From Pseudomonas sp. CCI4.2 (lineage in GTDB: Bacteria; Pseudomonadota; Gammaproteobacteria; Pseudomonadales; Pseudomonadaceae): a DNA stretch of 64,000 bases. The notes beneath the pieces are model-generated. The model worked only from the letters and a program-made list of their open reading frames with translations, did not search any database and was not told where the DNA came from. Positions 9,401 to 19,642 of this stretch are shown piece by piece (within the stretch, counting starts at the first letter, position 1; every line of letters begins with the position of its first letter). The stretch is from assembly GCF_034350045.1 (NCBI RefSeq), contig NZ_CP133781.1, positions 2,386,001 through 2,450,000 on the forward strand. Reading direction: 5' to 3'. The translations under genes were made by a program, and so were the position numbers.

Positions 9401-10751
9401 CAGGCGTGCGTGAGTCTGCTACCGGTACCCGGGGCAATTCCTGCCAAGGGCCATAGACAATCCGGTTGCTGTCCGCAGCGGCGTCGGCACGCATGGGTTC
9501 ACGGTACAGCCAGCTTTTGTCGCTGCGATATAACACCCCAGACAAGCCATCGCCGAACAGGTCTACAAGCTGGTAGTCCTGACCGTCGTTAAGCCCTGGC
9601 ATTGCCTCAAACTCGGTAAATTTGGCGCAATCAATATCGAATTCGTTGTACGCAAAGTTTACTGGGGGACGTGACTCCATAACCCCGCAGGCATCGTAGG
9701 CTTGGCTATGCGCCGCCACTAGCACGTTGTACCTTAAATCGGATTGTGAGTACTCAAGCAGCAAGCGACCAACCAATACGGGGGCTTCATCCAGCTCATC
9801 AGGGAAATAGTGAAACATAAGCACTTGCTGACACAGGCGTAAGTTGCCCAACTCAAAGCCGTAGGAAAATGATGAATGTGGGTCGCTCCGCAGCAGCCAG
9901 CCTCGCTGTTCGACATAGGTGGGTGCATCCGAGAGCCCTGTGCTGCGCTCGCCGTAATCGAACAGCAAATCAAAATGCCACTGAAGATCGCTGAGTGAAT
10001 CGACGTCCCACAAATATAGGAGGGGGTGTTGTCGGAAATTACCGTATCGCACCCGCCATAGATAACATTGGGCCACAAAGCTACGGGGATAACTGTCTGG
10101 TAATCCCACCTCGTCCTCCGCTTTGTACTCGTAGAGAATATGTTCGCCTCGGGCGTTCATGGTCTCTTCCAGCAGCCATTCGGCGACATGGTTGGCGTCG
10201 GCGGGATCAACACTGCACGAGCCAGGATTTTTTCCATATATGGCCAGGCTGCCGTCGGCGCCGTGGACCAACCAGAAGCCTGGGTCGACGGTGTCCAATC
10301 GCCAATGCTCGATAAGGTCGAAGGCGCCCTCGACCCGGGCAAAGTGACGGATGACCTGATAGGTCGTGCCTAGATCATGTCCGTTGTAATCGTGAACTTC
10401 TGTGTGCTTGATCGCGCCATTGGCGTCGCGCTCTGGCAGCCAGATATTTCCGCCAGGGCCGATGATCACATCGTCGTCGGTATAAGTGGGTACGCCCTTG
10501 GTGGCCCGCCGGGCAACGCACCCCAGGTTTATATTCCAACCCAGACCGAACAAGCCGTTGCCAACGGTGCTTTGGTAACTCAACCCAAGCCCGGGTGCAT
10601 AGCCACGCCCGGCGCTGACCGGCAAGCCGATATCAAACGAAGCCGCGCCACTGGTGCCCACAGGGCCCCAGCCTTTGCCAATACTTTGGATGGCTCCGCC
10701 GCCCTTGGGCAAAGATGGCGGGCTGATGGCTGGTTGCGCCTGGTCGCTCAT
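6471..10751 (-). CDS. tcaC: Tc toxin subunit B (TcaC/TcdB type, SpvB domain)
   Basis: This 1426-residue protein is the B component of a Tc complex, the half of the hollow cocoon that docks on the A-subunit channel. The N-terminus is a typical SpvB domain (SLPKGGGAIQSIGKGW, then GLPVSAGRGYAPGLGLSY and NGLFGLGWN within residues 10-75). FG-GAP-like propeller repeats follow (LVDLFGDGLSGVLY, LTDLTGDGRLDWVV, LADLDGSGAPDLIY, about residues 390-660), which form the TcA-binding beta-propeller, and then the TcdB middle region with YD-like repeats (TYSYHSLQPWRVVDANQN). Length is close to Photorhabdus TcdB/TcaC. Its ATG overlaps the tcaB stop by four bases, so translation is coupled. Confidence 0.93.
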   Translation of the reverse strand: MSDQAQPAISPPSLPKGGGAIQSIGKGWGPVGTSGAASFDIGLPVSAGRGYAPGLGLSYQSTVGNGLFGLGWNINLGCVARRATKGVPTYTDDDVIIGPGGNIWLPERDANGAIKHTEVHDYNGHDLGTTYQVIRHFARVEGAFDLIEHWRLDTVDPGFWLVHGADGSLAIYGKNPGSCSVDPADANHVAEWLLEETMNARGEHILYEYKAEDEVGLPDSYPRSFVAQCYLWRVRYGNFRQHPLLYLWDVDSLSDLQWHFDLLFDYGERSTGLSDAPTYVEQRGWLLRSDPHSSFSYGFELGNLRLCQQVLMFHYFPDELDEAPVLVGRLLLEYSQSDLRYNVLVAAHSQAYDACGVMESRPPVNFAYNEFDIDCAKFTEFEAMPGLNDGQDYQLVDLFGDGLSGVLYRSDKSWLYREPMRADAAADSNRIVYGPWQELPRVPVADSRTPVRQALTDLTGDGRLDWVVAQPGTAGFFTLNPDRSWSTFTAFAAFPSEFFNPQGQMTDLVGGGLSDLALIGPHSVRLYASRRAYGFASEIDVEHDDDDLPLLSDSPHELVAFSDILGSGQQHLIRIRHNELKFWPNLGRGRFGKGQLFATLPFTYADFDAGRVRLADLDGSGAPDLIYIEADRLQIFMNQGGNSFHKPVMRAWPEGVRYDCLCQVSTADLQGLGCSSLILTVPHMSPRHWRFDFPQIKPYLLAQTNNNMGAVGTVTYRSSAQEWLDEKQVLKAAGAVAVSQLPFALHVVVQQTQQDEITGNTLTQNFQYRQGYYDGLDRIFRGFGLLLQTDTEPSGRLDEAFTAPVLTKTWFHTGRYPEPPPTGYNNADPDAVPLGAHLLSQFDSASQTDPLITNADEETLREMMRCLSGSVLRTEVFGFDGNQAQATPYAVQSSRYLVRQLQPINAYQRHAQMLPLALESVSYQYERQADDPLREHTVNLAWDVLGGLTQGVKVNCARRKKPSDLPPTNYDEYQQRWWQASHDDAQRSYYFSEALAQYIHLDRPQSWRLGLPFLLRSNAMLIAAALLPPNGISYEHFIKADGLFAMLPRVLTGLSIQRYISCADGEATFEALADYTETAELDEQALSAYDRVMSRADLIEKLREVGYQLIPSFLPEDGLTLWSVKRGFNTYASAERFYEVSAFKPTRSHGETLVEYDPYHIFMTRITDPAGCATSATYSYHSLQPWRVVDANQNTQEAAYDAFGMLRATSFYGTELGVEVGFSPLENYVPHSASPREAVAAAQEALGDYATACFYDPFSWVQRREPVHSAVLQADRYPGDPEKQIRISLVSVDGFGRTLQTRQLVEDGDAYSVIDGKLELEDNKPKTVPASPRWRVSERVEYNNKGLAVRIYRPYFANSATYIDDQSFREHGYCDRQFYDPLGRPTVTLTAAGWMRRQTYLTWYTIAEDENDTEEEMSAIQAQSRK

Positions 10752-13700
10752 GACAGATTATCCCCGGACGGTCTGGTTACGCTCGCTGATCGTGTCGGAC
10801 CCGCTCCGCCGCTTTTAGCGGTGTAACGGATATGCACGATGATGTCGGTGATTGAATTGATCATGTCCCGTTGCGAATCGGGATTGGGGAAAGACAATGT
10901 CCAGCGTGAAATAACCCCTGTGCCTTCGAATGGCAGGTAGCGTTCATCGTCAAAATTGAACACGAACAGACCGTCGTCATCGACACCGGTGGATACCGCA
11001 ATCTGCTGGCTGGCGCGCATGTTTTCCTTGAGTGGCGCATCGGTCGCGCTGGTCATCTGCACGGCGTTGTAACTTTGCGTGAGTGTGGCGCGAATGTCTT
11101 GATAGGGGCCAACAGTGACCGGCAATGACACGCTTATCCGTTTGATTCGACGCAGGTAGTGGGCAGGATAGTCCGCGTCGAGCATCGCTTGGGTAATCTC
11201 AAATTCGGCAATTCCTTCGCCTTCCAAACGCTCAATCACAGCATCCCAACCCTTATTCAGCGTGGCCGCCTCTTCTTCTTTCTCATCGGGAATGGGCAAC
11301 TGTTTGACCGAAACGGTTTTAACAATCTCAAGCTTGCGCTCGTTGCGCGACAGGTAGGCGGCGTCCATTTTCAACAAGTTGAGTTTCAGAGACTCACCCG
11401 CAGTGAGTCCCCGGTAAGCGTCCTTCCATGACCCTGGCTGGATAAAGCTGGTGTCGTAGTCGGCAATCTCGTACTGCCAGCAGGCTTGAGCGGACAGGCA
11501 CAACGACAATGTGGCGTCGTAGGCCTGGTAATAGAGAGTCGAGAATTGCCCGTTGAGCCACGTATAGAGCTGCTTGTTGGTAAAACGCTCCTTGGTCAGG
11601 AACACGTACATCTGATCGACTTGGGTTTTCGCCATTTCGGCCTGTTGTAACTGGATGGCTGTGACTCTGGCTTGAGCGTCGTGCACGGCCAACTGGGCTG
11701 TGATTTGATCGGCCTCCAGATAAGCCTGATCGCGGGCGAACTCCCATTCCTGGCGGCGGCGGCGAAATTGTTCAACGCGATCCAGTGTTGCGCTGGCTCC
11801 CAAGTGCATTTCGGCGCTTGCCTGCGCTGCAACGGCGACCACCTCTGCAATGCCTTCAAGTCTGAAACCGCCAGCGGCCGCACCAGCGTTCGCGCCCACG
11901 GACATGCCTCCTTCTGCGCCTGCCTCGACACCTACATGGTTAGGAAGGACTTTCAGGCCTGATGCGATCATGCTGGAGACAAAGCCGGCACTCTTGGCGA
12001 GCTGTCCCATCAGGTTAAGGGCGGTCGCTGCAATTTCTGTGGCGCTTACATTTTCATCGAAGAGTTTTCCGTAGAATCGGGCGCGAGCCTCGACCACGCT
12101 CTTGCTCGCTTCCAGCGCTTTTCTGGCTTCGAATTCGACTCTCTGCGCCTCTAATTGCAGGTCGATGGCAAAGTGCGCGAACTCCCAGATTTGTTCTTGT
12201 TGTTTTTCCTGAAACTCAGCCTGATCTTTGCGCTCGATTATCGACAATAAGGTGCTGCTAAATTGAATAAGGGTTTCCACGGCAGCACTGGCCCGATTGA
12301 GCATGACCGTAAAGCGGTAATGGGGCGTCTCCTGGGATAGCAGGCCGCCAACACTTGCGCCCGTTGCGCCGTTGGCATATGCAGCGAGCATGGCACGTGG
12401 GTCCAGAGGGGCCGCAAACAGCGCAAGCGACATCGGCTTGCCATTGAGGGTCAAGTTGTGACGCAGGTTGTACAGCCGAGACTCCAGGGTGTCCCAGTGT
12501 TTAACCAGCTCTGAGTTCATGGGGGGCACGAAATGTGGGTTGTCCGCATCGGCGAGGGTCGGGTCGCGACCAAAGGTGCTCAAGCGCAACGGGGCCTGTT
12601 TGAAGCCGATCATGTCCTGACCGTTGTCAATCGCCGCGCTCTGTTGACGTTTCTGCTCTTGGTCTTGCATCTGTGCTTCGAAATTGCGCAGCGACTGACT
12701 GGTTGAGGCCGCTAAATCGCCCAGTTTGATGGGTGTCCACTGGCTGACAATGAGTGTGTCGGGCCGTGGTCCCAATAAATCCAATACTTTTACATACCAA
12801 AGCTTGGCTTCGCCCAAACTGTCCGGGGTGAGTTGCCGATAAGCCATGTCGCCTCGATCTATCAAGTTTTTGATGTACTGGAAGTACACCGCTTTTTGAT
12901 AACGAATCGGATGGCTGGCGGCGATGCCGTCGGGGTCTATGGGCGAGCGTAAAAAGTGATCGGGGTCCGCGACCTCTTCCGGGATCAACGGCCGCACATT
13001 CCAGTAATCGGGTGCTCCGTAGAGGGCTTTGCGGCTGGGGTCGAAAATAAACCCTAACCAGAACTCGGCATCGTTGAACTGCTGCTCCAGATTCAAACGG
13101 TGTGAAATCATGAAAGGCAAATGCAGAAACAATTCCCAAAAGTACAAACCATTGGCGCCGTTAAAGTCCATCAACGCGCTGAGCCCTCCGTCGTCAAGCG
13201 GGGGCTCTGCCAGTTGTTGGGTGTCCCAGGACAGTAGTGCTTCCAGCGCAATATTCGCTTTATTGACCAGCTCCGGAGCGAATAAGGTGTTCATGCGAAT
13301 GGGCGCGCGCAACCCTTGTTCGGGATTATCTTTTTTACTGATGGACGACGTGGAGAAGTCGATGTATTCAGCGATACCAAATACAGGGTCAAGGCGGGTA
13401 CTCATCTTCGGCGCTATTAGGTTTTTGCCGGCACTGGACTCAAGAGAAAGCTCGATTTCTGTTAGCTTCATGGCGTTGCCTGCCGGCGCGTGGGTGTTTT
13501 TATCTCGGACGCTGACGCCATGAGCAATATAAAATTTAGGGGAGTCTGAGTAAAAAGTTGCATTGGTGAGGTTCGGCAATAACGTGGCTTTGTCAAATTT
13601 TATAACGGTCTCAAACGCCTTTGGAGCAATTAAGTTTGCACTGTCGCTTTCTCCGCTGAGATCTTGAAGGTTGAGGAGAGGTGACTTCATGTCTTTAGAG

Positions 13701-15661
13701 TAACGGAAAAATTGGCTATAGTTCTGGCTCTCGACGGGTGGGTGGTCGGAATGTATGGTCGCAATCCCTAAGAACGGTGCCTCCGCATATCCGATTTGTT
13801 TGTGATAAGCGATGCCACCGTACGTAAGTGATTTATTTTCGTTAAAAAATTTAAATGCTGTATTTTTAATTCGATAGCCAATAAGCGAAGTAATAAGTGC
13901 ATCTTCCGTTTGGACTGGCCCTCCGTCAGCCGAAGTAATAAAGTTCTCTAGACCGCTTATTATGTCCTGTCCATGCTCAAATATAGTAAATTTGTATGAC
14001 AGGTCTTTGGCGCCTAGTCCAGGGCCCGTCGCGGTAGCCATTTCGAGGGTAGATGGCGCTATGAGAGCCAATGAACCATTATCACCGTTTTTGGCTGTCA
14101 AAATTAACGTATACGAAACCAGGAACGTCGTTATCATAATGGTCACAGTCCGAGTATCTTGGACGAGATTGATAAAATCCTGATTGATAACAGTATTCAA
14201 CGTGATTGTAGATTTTTCCAAATTAAGTACTGGCGCGCTGTCAATCAGGCTGATATTGCCTATGCGGGCTTGACTATCGCCGTAATTCCAATATTCCGCG
14301 GGGGCTGAGGGCGATGTAGTTGTTGCGGTTTTGATGCATATGCTCGTCCCCCACGTAAACTGAAAGTTATTTTTATTCTTAAGTGCAAACGTCCAACAAC
14401 TTTTTCTCACTCGGGGCTGTTCGGGGCCTGGTTCGCCTGTTGGGGGGACAGTCCCAGAAAGCGGGAACGCCGGTGTGATGTTAAAGTTCTTGTCAATAAA
14501 TGCCGTCTGCAGAAATCCAAAGGTTGACTTCGTGCCATCGGTATCACCAGTGACGAGTTTTTCACCGGCATACATTGCAATAAATAAAGAATCCGGTGCA
14601 TGACTGATATCAAATACTGCGATGGTGTTCAGGTCGTGGTCAAGTTTAATGGTGGCGCCTATTGCGTTGGGCGTTGTGATATCTAGATAAATCTGCGGCG
14701 CGCTCCATGAGTTATCATATTTTTTATAAGCTATATTAAACAGTAGTTTGACATTGGGCGTTTTTACAAGTTCAGTAGAAGTGTCACTCATGTCCGGAGG
14801 CGGATAAGGCGGGTCGCCCAACTGAGTACTGAGATTTAAATGTACTTCTTCAGTGATGTAAATCAGGTCGACCCAAGTCGCAAATAAGCGGTTATTGAAA
14901 AATACTGGGCGAATGGTTCTTTCAATCGTGTTGGCGTTGATGCCAATGTCAGCCTTCTCCCAGTCCGACCAAGCACCCGGGGTTGGGTTGTCCTGTTTTG
15001 GACCTTCGGTGCTGCCTTCCCCGATATAGGCACGTTCGTTCATGTCGACCTTGCGCCAGTAGTGCATATTTTCAGCGCGGGATTTGCCGATGAAATAATA
15101 CGTGCCTTGGTCGAATTTATCACTGTCGATATAACCGTTAATAATGGTTAGGTCTGCGACCTCTTCAAAGCTGGCCAAGTACGACTTTACCGCCTCTTGA
15201 GTGGTATCAATGCTGATCTTGTTTTGATTGATATCATTTTCCAGCTTAGTGAAATACGTTGATTTTTTGAGCCTCAGGTCCGGCGAAATATAGATTTCCG
15301 GGTACAGCGCCAGTTGCTGGTTGGCCGCCCAGATAGGGTATTGGCTACTACGGTCGCGCCACTCAACGAATTGGGCTTCGTTGGGACTGAGTGACGTGTA
15401 ACCAGGCTCCATACCCATCAAACATCCGTTGATGTATTGTTGAAGGCTGCTGATGGCCGATGCAACCGGACTGGTCATCACGTCATTGGAAACCTGGTTG
15501 TCCAGCAAAAAAAACTCATATAAATCATTCGCGGTTTTCAAGCGGTCCTGCAAGCCCAATTCCAGCAAAGGTAGATGGTTGGGCACTACATCGCTTAAAT
15601 AGTACGCTACCAGCGCATCACGATATGACTCGTTGAGTTGTTTCTCTATGGCATTAGACAT
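10748..15661 (-). CDS. tcaB: Tc toxin subunit A, C-terminal half (TcaB type, pore and TcB-binding domains)
   Basis: This protein of about 1637 residues is the pore-forming half of a split A subunit. The N-terminal part (QYPIWAANQQLALYPEIYISPDLR and AWSDWEKADIGINANTI) is the ABC-toxin/neuraminidase-like region. The C-terminal third holds long amphipathic helices (residues about 1120-1400) around a glycine/alanine-rich stretch near 1230-1280 that fits the pore tip. The C-terminal TcB-binding domain includes AQACWQYEIADY. Two in-frame ATGs compete: GAGGAG abuts the one at 15667 but stands 6 bases before the one at 15661, so I choose 15661. Stretches near 13.5-15.2 kb are clearly AT-richer than the backbone. 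At 1637 it is longer than Photorhabdus TcaB as I recall it. Confidence 0.9.
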   Translation of the reverse strand: MSNAIEKQLNESYRDALVAYYLSDVVPNHLPLLELGLQDRLKTANDLYEFFLLDNQVSNDVMTSPVASAISSLQQYINGCLMGMEPGYTSLSPNEAQFVEWRDRSSQYPIWAANQQLALYPEIYISPDLRLKKSTYFTKLENDINQNKISIDTTQEAVKSYLASFEEVADLTIINGYIDSDKFDQGTYYFIGKSRAENMHYWRKVDMNERAYIGEGSTEGPKQDNPTPGAWSDWEKADIGINANTIERTIRPVFFNNRLFATWVDLIYITEEVHLNLSTQLGDPPYPPPDMSDTSTELVKTPNVKLLFNIAYKKYDNSWSAPQIYLDITTPNAIGATIKLDHDLNTIAVFDISHAPDSLFIAMYAGEKLVTGDTDGTKSTFGFLQTAFIDKNFNITPAFPLSGTVPPTGEPGPEQPRVRKSCWTFALKNKNNFQFTWGTSICIKTATTTSPSAPAEYWNYGDSQARIGNISLIDSAPVLNLEKSTITLNTVINQDFINLVQDTRTVTIMITTFLVSYTLILTAKNGDNGSLALIAPSTLEMATATGPGLGAKDLSYKFTIFEHGQDIISGLENFITSADGGPVQTEDALITSLIGYRIKNTAFKFFNENKSLTYGGIAYHKQIGYAEAPFLGIATIHSDHPPVESQNYSQFFRYSKDMKSPLLNLQDLSGESDSANLIAPKAFETVIKFDKATLLPNLTNATFYSDSPKFYIAHGVSVRDKNTHAPAGNAMKLTEIELSLESSAGKNLIAPKMSTRLDPVFGIAEYIDFSTSSISKKDNPEQGLRAPIRMNTLFAPELVNKANIALEALLSWDTQQLAEPPLDDGGLSALMDFNGANGLYFWELFLHLPFMISHRLNLEQQFNDAEFWLGFIFDPSRKALYGAPDYWNVRPLIPEEVADPDHFLRSPIDPDGIAASHPIRYQKAVYFQYIKNLIDRGDMAYRQLTPDSLGEAKLWYVKVLDLLGPRPDTLIVSQWTPIKLGDLAASTSQSLRNFEAQMQDQEQKRQQSAAIDNGQDMIGFKQAPLRLSTFGRDPTLADADNPHFVPPMNSELVKHWDTLESRLYNLRHNLTLNGKPMSLALFAAPLDPRAMLAAYANGATGASVGGLLSQETPHYRFTVMLNRASAAVETLIQFSSTLLSIIERKDQAEFQEKQQEQIWEFAHFAIDLQLEAQRVEFEARKALEASKSVVEARARFYGKLFDENVSATEIAATALNLMGQLAKSAGFVSSMIASGLKVLPNHVGVEAGAEGGMSVGANAGAAAGGFRLEGIAEVVAVAAQASAEMHLGASATLDRVEQFRRRRQEWEFARDQAYLEADQITAQLAVHDAQARVTAIQLQQAEMAKTQVDQMYVFLTKERFTNKQLYTWLNGQFSTLYYQAYDATLSLCLSAQACWQYEIADYDTSFIQPGSWKDAYRGLTAGESLKLNLLKMDAAYLSRNERKLEIVKTVSVKQLPIPDEKEEEAATLNKGWDAVIERLEGEGIAEFEITQAMLDADYPAHYLRRIKRISVSLPVTVGPYQDIRATLTQSYNAVQMTSATDAPLKENMRASQQIAVSTGVDDDGLFVFNFDDERYLPFEGTGVISRWTLSFPNPDSQRDMINSITDIIVHIRYTAKSGGAGPTRSASVTRPSGDNLS

Positions 15662-15726
15662 GGCCATCTCCTCACATTAAAGCCAGGCTGACTGCTTAGC
15701 TTTGGGACGCCCTGACGGTGCGATTT

Positions 15727-18700
15727 CTAGCGTCGAACAGCCGCCATCACCCCTTCGCTCACCAACTGCCAGTCAGTTGCGGCACTGGTTAATGACAAAT
15801 GCGTTGCCTTTAACAGCGGACCAACGGCTAAACCGGTTTCCTGGCTGACGCTGTGCACTCGCAGTATCCAGTCCACCTGAGCCATCGATTTGGCCAAATG
15901 CTCCGGCAGTTCGCTAAATGCCTGCATTACTTCGCAGGCTGTCCAACCAATCAAAACCGCGAGCTCCACGGCGCAGCGTTGAATGTATTCCTCTGGTTCA
16001 ACGTCGGGCGTTTCATTGGCCAGTCTGAAATAATCAAGCAACCGGTCTTCCGACATTCCAGCCTGGTTGACCCAGCGGGTGTAGCAATCAATGATATAAA
16101 TAGTATTCAAACGCAGGTCGGGCACCTGACATTGTTCATCGGAGCTAAGCCAGTCGGGATGTATCAAAAATGTCTGCAACGCCTGTGCACTGACGTTCCA
16201 CCGCTGAATGATTTCTGAACGGCGAAATACCGGCTTAAGGAGATTCAGCAGAGTTGGGTCAAATGTATTAAATGAATAAGGGACGGCGTTTAGCAGCTTT
16301 CCAAGCAATTCTGATGAGCTCGTGCTCCAACGTATCACGCCCTCTGTGCGATCCCTGGGTAACTGTGTGATGGTTTGCAGAAGCTCTTCGATGAGTTGAT
16401 GCTGCCTATAATAACCGCGTACCACAAAATTGGTCAGTTTACACACCGTGTCTTGGTAGATTTCGCTGCCCATGTCATAGTTGTCGCCAACGTACTGACC
16501 TATTTCAAAGCTGAAATAGTCAACAGGTCCATGTAATGATTCGAGTGGTATTGCTTTAACGAACCCGTTGACGTCAATCCATTTATCAAGAATTCCCCAC
16601 CAACCAGCCGCTGGGGGCAGGCTCAATTCGGCCAATTGGCTTTCATTTAGCTGAACCTGGATCGCGCTTTTTGCGAGTGTCTCAAGTGTATCGAGCAGTA
16701 GCGGAGTAACCATTGCTTCGTCCGGCAAGTTACCCGTGTAGCGATCCAGGTCCGAGGCGGTTTGCCCGGTTTTCTTAAGCCAACCACTGGCCCAATCCAT
16801 CTGCATTAGAATATCGAGAATATCCGCTACCGCATCGGATTCCTCTTGCGCCACACCTGGGTGTGGGCTAAGCCGTCCAGTGACAACTTGCCTGATATAA
16901 GTATCGCCGCCCAATAAATAGAGTAGCCGCCTGCTGTCTTCTATTGAGAGGCCAAACATTTCAGCGATTCGCGCCTGACGATAAAAAGACGACACCACGG
17001 GTAGGGAGCGCTTCAGTGCCAGCGGTGCTTGAATGCCTGCGTCACCGAGGGGGGGCATGAAATTTGAAACGTCATTTGCAAGCACACCAAAAGAGCTTTC
17101 GGTGGGCTGAACTCCAAGACCGGCACACAGTTGTAAAATGGTCTTTTGCGCCGCTGGATCGGGCTCGTTAATCGAAAACTCGGCGCCGTCAATCACTAGC
17201 GGAGTATCAAAGAGTTGAGGTGTATTAAATACTTTATCAAACAGCGGCTTACGCGAACCTGCGGCAAAAGGTGTAAGGTGGTGCATAAAAGCGGCAAATT
17301 CTTCAGGCGCAAGGCTGTAACGTTTGCTCAAGTAGCGATAAGTGCCTAATGCTCGCAATGTATTAGTATTTAATACTCTGCCCAGATTTTTTTCACGCTC
17401 TGAATGGACAGCCGCCATTATAAGCGTATCAAGCTCGGCGAAAGGTATGCCCATCCAGCGTTGCAGCCGGATCATTCGCTGCAGACGATCAAAGCGGTTG
17501 AGCGAAGCGTTGGTCAACTGCCAGGAGCTAATGTTCTGTTCATCGGCTACTAAAGCCAAGTCCATCGAATTGTTGTTTTTGTCGAAATTAACCGTGCCAG
17601 GGTCGCGACCTCCCACGCCGTTAACATAGCTTGCCCCATAGTGCAAAGCTTGAGGGAATTTAAACTCACCGCTCTTAAACAGTGGGTTCACGGGCAAACA
17701 GTTGGCTGAACACGTTGGGGCATAGCTTTTTTGAGCGAGTAATGATTCAAGCTCTGCTGTGTTTAAACCGGTTTTTTCCAGGAACGACTTAATGCGTATG
17801 AGGGGGTTTGCTTGGGCGTAGGGCACCGTTGTGCCATAGTTTTTTTTAAAAAAACCCATTTGGACTTCCGTCAGTTGATAGTCATCAGGTAAATAATAGC
17901 TCAGCGATAACGTGACCTTCAGATCGAACAGACTGGAGTAAGTTATATCGTCCCCCGGGGTAGGCGCTACAACCTTCACCACAAAACTGTGTAGGCTAGG
18001 TTCAGTTATTTCTGGAAAGGGTAGGTTATCATTGTCTGCGCTAAGATATTGTACCCTCAGACTTTTCTCCGACCCGGGTGTGGTCTCTGGATTGTTGGGT
18101 TTAAAATATTTTTCTGGGTTGGATTGATATCCATATAGCCTGATTTTGGATCCGGTCGTCGTATCATTTTTACCTAAGTTTAAAATTGCCCATCCAGTTG
18201 TATCTCCAGGCTTTACAAGTATTAATGCAGTACATTCCAATTGGCTGCCCGTCTCAGGGAAAATAAGGTATCCAACGTCCGTATTTTCCCATGTCAACAG
18301 TGATAACGAACCGCCGGCGTGCCATGCAACGCCCGTTAGTTGACCGTGAGGTATATAATAATCAGCAAATAGCGAGGGTTCTGTTAATAATACTTGCTGT
18401 TCCGAACTCAAACCCGATAGCCAGCATTGAGCTACGCTGGGCGCTGTATGCGCTGTGGCACCATAAAGATTATTGCCTGCACCGGAAAATGGCAGCGCTT
18501 GGCTGCTGCGGTAATTCATTTCGCCTAGGGTTGTCTTTTTTTCAGATAAGCCCAGCGTAATCTCATGGTGAGAGTAAGTATAAGGAAACAGAAAAGGATG
18601 ACGCTTTTCTGCAATCAACTCATACGGAGCCTTGCCGTTATCAAGGTTGCTATCGTTATTTACATATTCCCGGATGACGCTTTCCAAAAGGGTATTGATA

Positions 18701-19266
18701 ATACTCAACGTCGAGACGGGAGTGAACGTGCTCTGTTGATCAATCAGTAATTCTCTCAAGTCCGGACGTCGGACATCCAGCGAAATACGGTTGGTTTCAG
18801 GGGTGTTACCTTCGAGCTGTTGTGTCGCGAACCTATACAGCGATGCCAGGTAAGCAACCGGAGAGTCCATTGCTTCAATGGCGCCGACTTTACAAAATGT
18901 ATCCCAGTTTTCCCTGAACAGATTGGGAAAGCTCGGGCCGATGTCCACCAACGAGCGAACTCCGCTGCGTTGGGTTAGGGTTTGCTTTTGTCCGGAAGAT
19001 ATTAACTGTTCGCGGTACGCACGCACAATCTGGATTGCGTAACACATGGCATTGTCGTAAGCCCGACTACCGTCAGCGCTGCTCAGTCTAGCCAAATCCC
19101 GCACGAAGGCTGGTTTGGCTCGACGGACAATATCGAATACAGATGTATAACCCAGGGTGTTCATGGCAGTGGCAAACGTGGCCTGACGGTTGTTGCTGTC
19201 GCTGGTTTCCTCGGCCGTCTCTTTCTTTGCCAGGTTCGAAATCAACGAAAATTTGGTGACGTCCAT
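15727..19266 (-). CDS. tcaA: Tc toxin subunit A, N-terminal half (TcaA type, VRP1 domain)
   Basis: This protein of about 1179 residues is related to Salmonella virulence plasmid protein A (VRP1) and TcaA. Typical segments are SVFDIVRRAKPAFVRDLA, GPSFPNLFRENWDTFCKVGAIEAMDSPVAYLASLYRFA, and RRPDLRELLIDQQSTFTPVSTLSIINTLLE. In Tc toxins this forms the alpha-helical shell with receptor-binding insertions. The ATG at 19266 has AGG 9 bases upstream, while the one at 19281 has no such site, so the shorter start is preferred. It is first in a tcaA-tcaB-tcaC operon, with 65 bases to the tcaB start. Several stretches near 17.7-18.7 kb are AT-rich. Confidence 0.9.
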   Translation of the reverse strand: MDVTKFSLISNLAKKETAEETSDSNNRQATFATAMNTLGYTSVFDIVRRAKPAFVRDLARLSSADGSRAYDNAMCYAIQIVRAYREQLISSGQKQTLTQRSGVRSLVDIGPSFPNLFRENWDTFCKVGAIEAMDSPVAYLASLYRFATQQLEGNTPETNRISLDVRRPDLRELLIDQQSTFTPVSTLSIINTLLESVIREYVNNDSNLDNGKAPYELIAEKRHPFLFPYTYSHHEITLGLSEKKTTLGEMNYRSSQALPFSGAGNNLYGATAHTAPSVAQCWLSGLSSEQQVLLTEPSLFADYYIPHGQLTGVAWHAGGSLSLLTWENTDVGYLIFPETGSQLECTALILVKPGDTTGWAILNLGKNDTTTGSKIRLYGYQSNPEKYFKPNNPETTPGSEKSLRVQYLSADNDNLPFPEITEPSLHSFVVKVVAPTPGDDITYSSLFDLKVTLSLSYYLPDDYQLTEVQMGFFKKNYGTTVPYAQANPLIRIKSFLEKTGLNTAELESLLAQKSYAPTCSANCLPVNPLFKSGEFKFPQALHYGASYVNGVGGRDPGTVNFDKNNNSMDLALVADEQNISSWQLTNASLNRFDRLQRMIRLQRWMGIPFAELDTLIMAAVHSEREKNLGRVLNTNTLRALGTYRYLSKRYSLAPEEFAAFMHHLTPFAAGSRKPLFDKVFNTPQLFDTPLVIDGAEFSINEPDPAAQKTILQLCAGLGVQPTESSFGVLANDVSNFMPPLGDAGIQAPLALKRSLPVVSSFYRQARIAEMFGLSIEDSRRLLYLLGGDTYIRQVVTGRLSPHPGVAQEESDAVADILDILMQMDWASGWLKKTGQTASDLDRYTGNLPDEAMVTPLLLDTLETLAKSAIQVQLNESQLAELSLPPAAGWWGILDKWIDVNGFVKAIPLESLHGPVDYFSFEIGQYVGDNYDMGSEIYQDTVCKLTNFVVRGYYRQHQLIEELLQTITQLPRDRTEGVIRWSTSSSELLGKLLNAVPYSFNTFDPTLLNLLKPVFRRSEIIQRWNVSAQALQTFLIHPDWLSSDEQCQVPDLRLNTIYIIDCYTRWVNQAGMSEDRLLDYFRLANETPDVEPEEYIQRCAVELAVLIGWTACEVMQAFSELPEHLAKSMAQVDWILRVHSVSQETGLAVGPLLKATHLSLTSAATDWQLVSEGVMAAVRR

Positions 19267-19642
19267 GTCGAGCGACCTCATGAAAATGTGAGAGTCCTAT
19301 TGACGGTTAGATAAGAATTTTTTACTGCCTGTTAGAAATAGCAGGGTCACGATCATTGCTCCAGCAATCAATCACTTGTGATAAAGATAAGTTTGCTATA
19401 ACTGCTCATTGTTTTTTGACTAACGTCCATCATTCGGTGAGGCCTGGCGAGTATGGGCAGACAGCCTCGTGGCGGGCAGAGTGCTTTTCATATCAATCAA
19501 CGTTTTCCAATCAAATTCGCTATGGGCATTGCGCTAAATAAATATAAGGGCACTGATTGTTAATTCTAATATTTACCATGACTGAGCCGCTGAAAGACCG
19601 TTTAGTTAAACTTGCAATATTCACACTGCGGAGGAGGCACGG
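19267..19642. promoter_or_regulatory. Divergent intergenic region between tcaA and tccC
   Basis: These 376 bases are markedly AT-richer than the backbone and must hold the promoters for both arms of the Tc locus. I see no convincing sigma-70 pair, no operator with clean symmetry and no regulator gene. A 23-codon frame beginning at ATG 19578 (MTEPLKDRLVK...) ends at 19649, overlapping the tccC start codon, and could be a leader. The GGAGGAGG ribosome-binding site of tccC lies inside it. Confidence 0.5.
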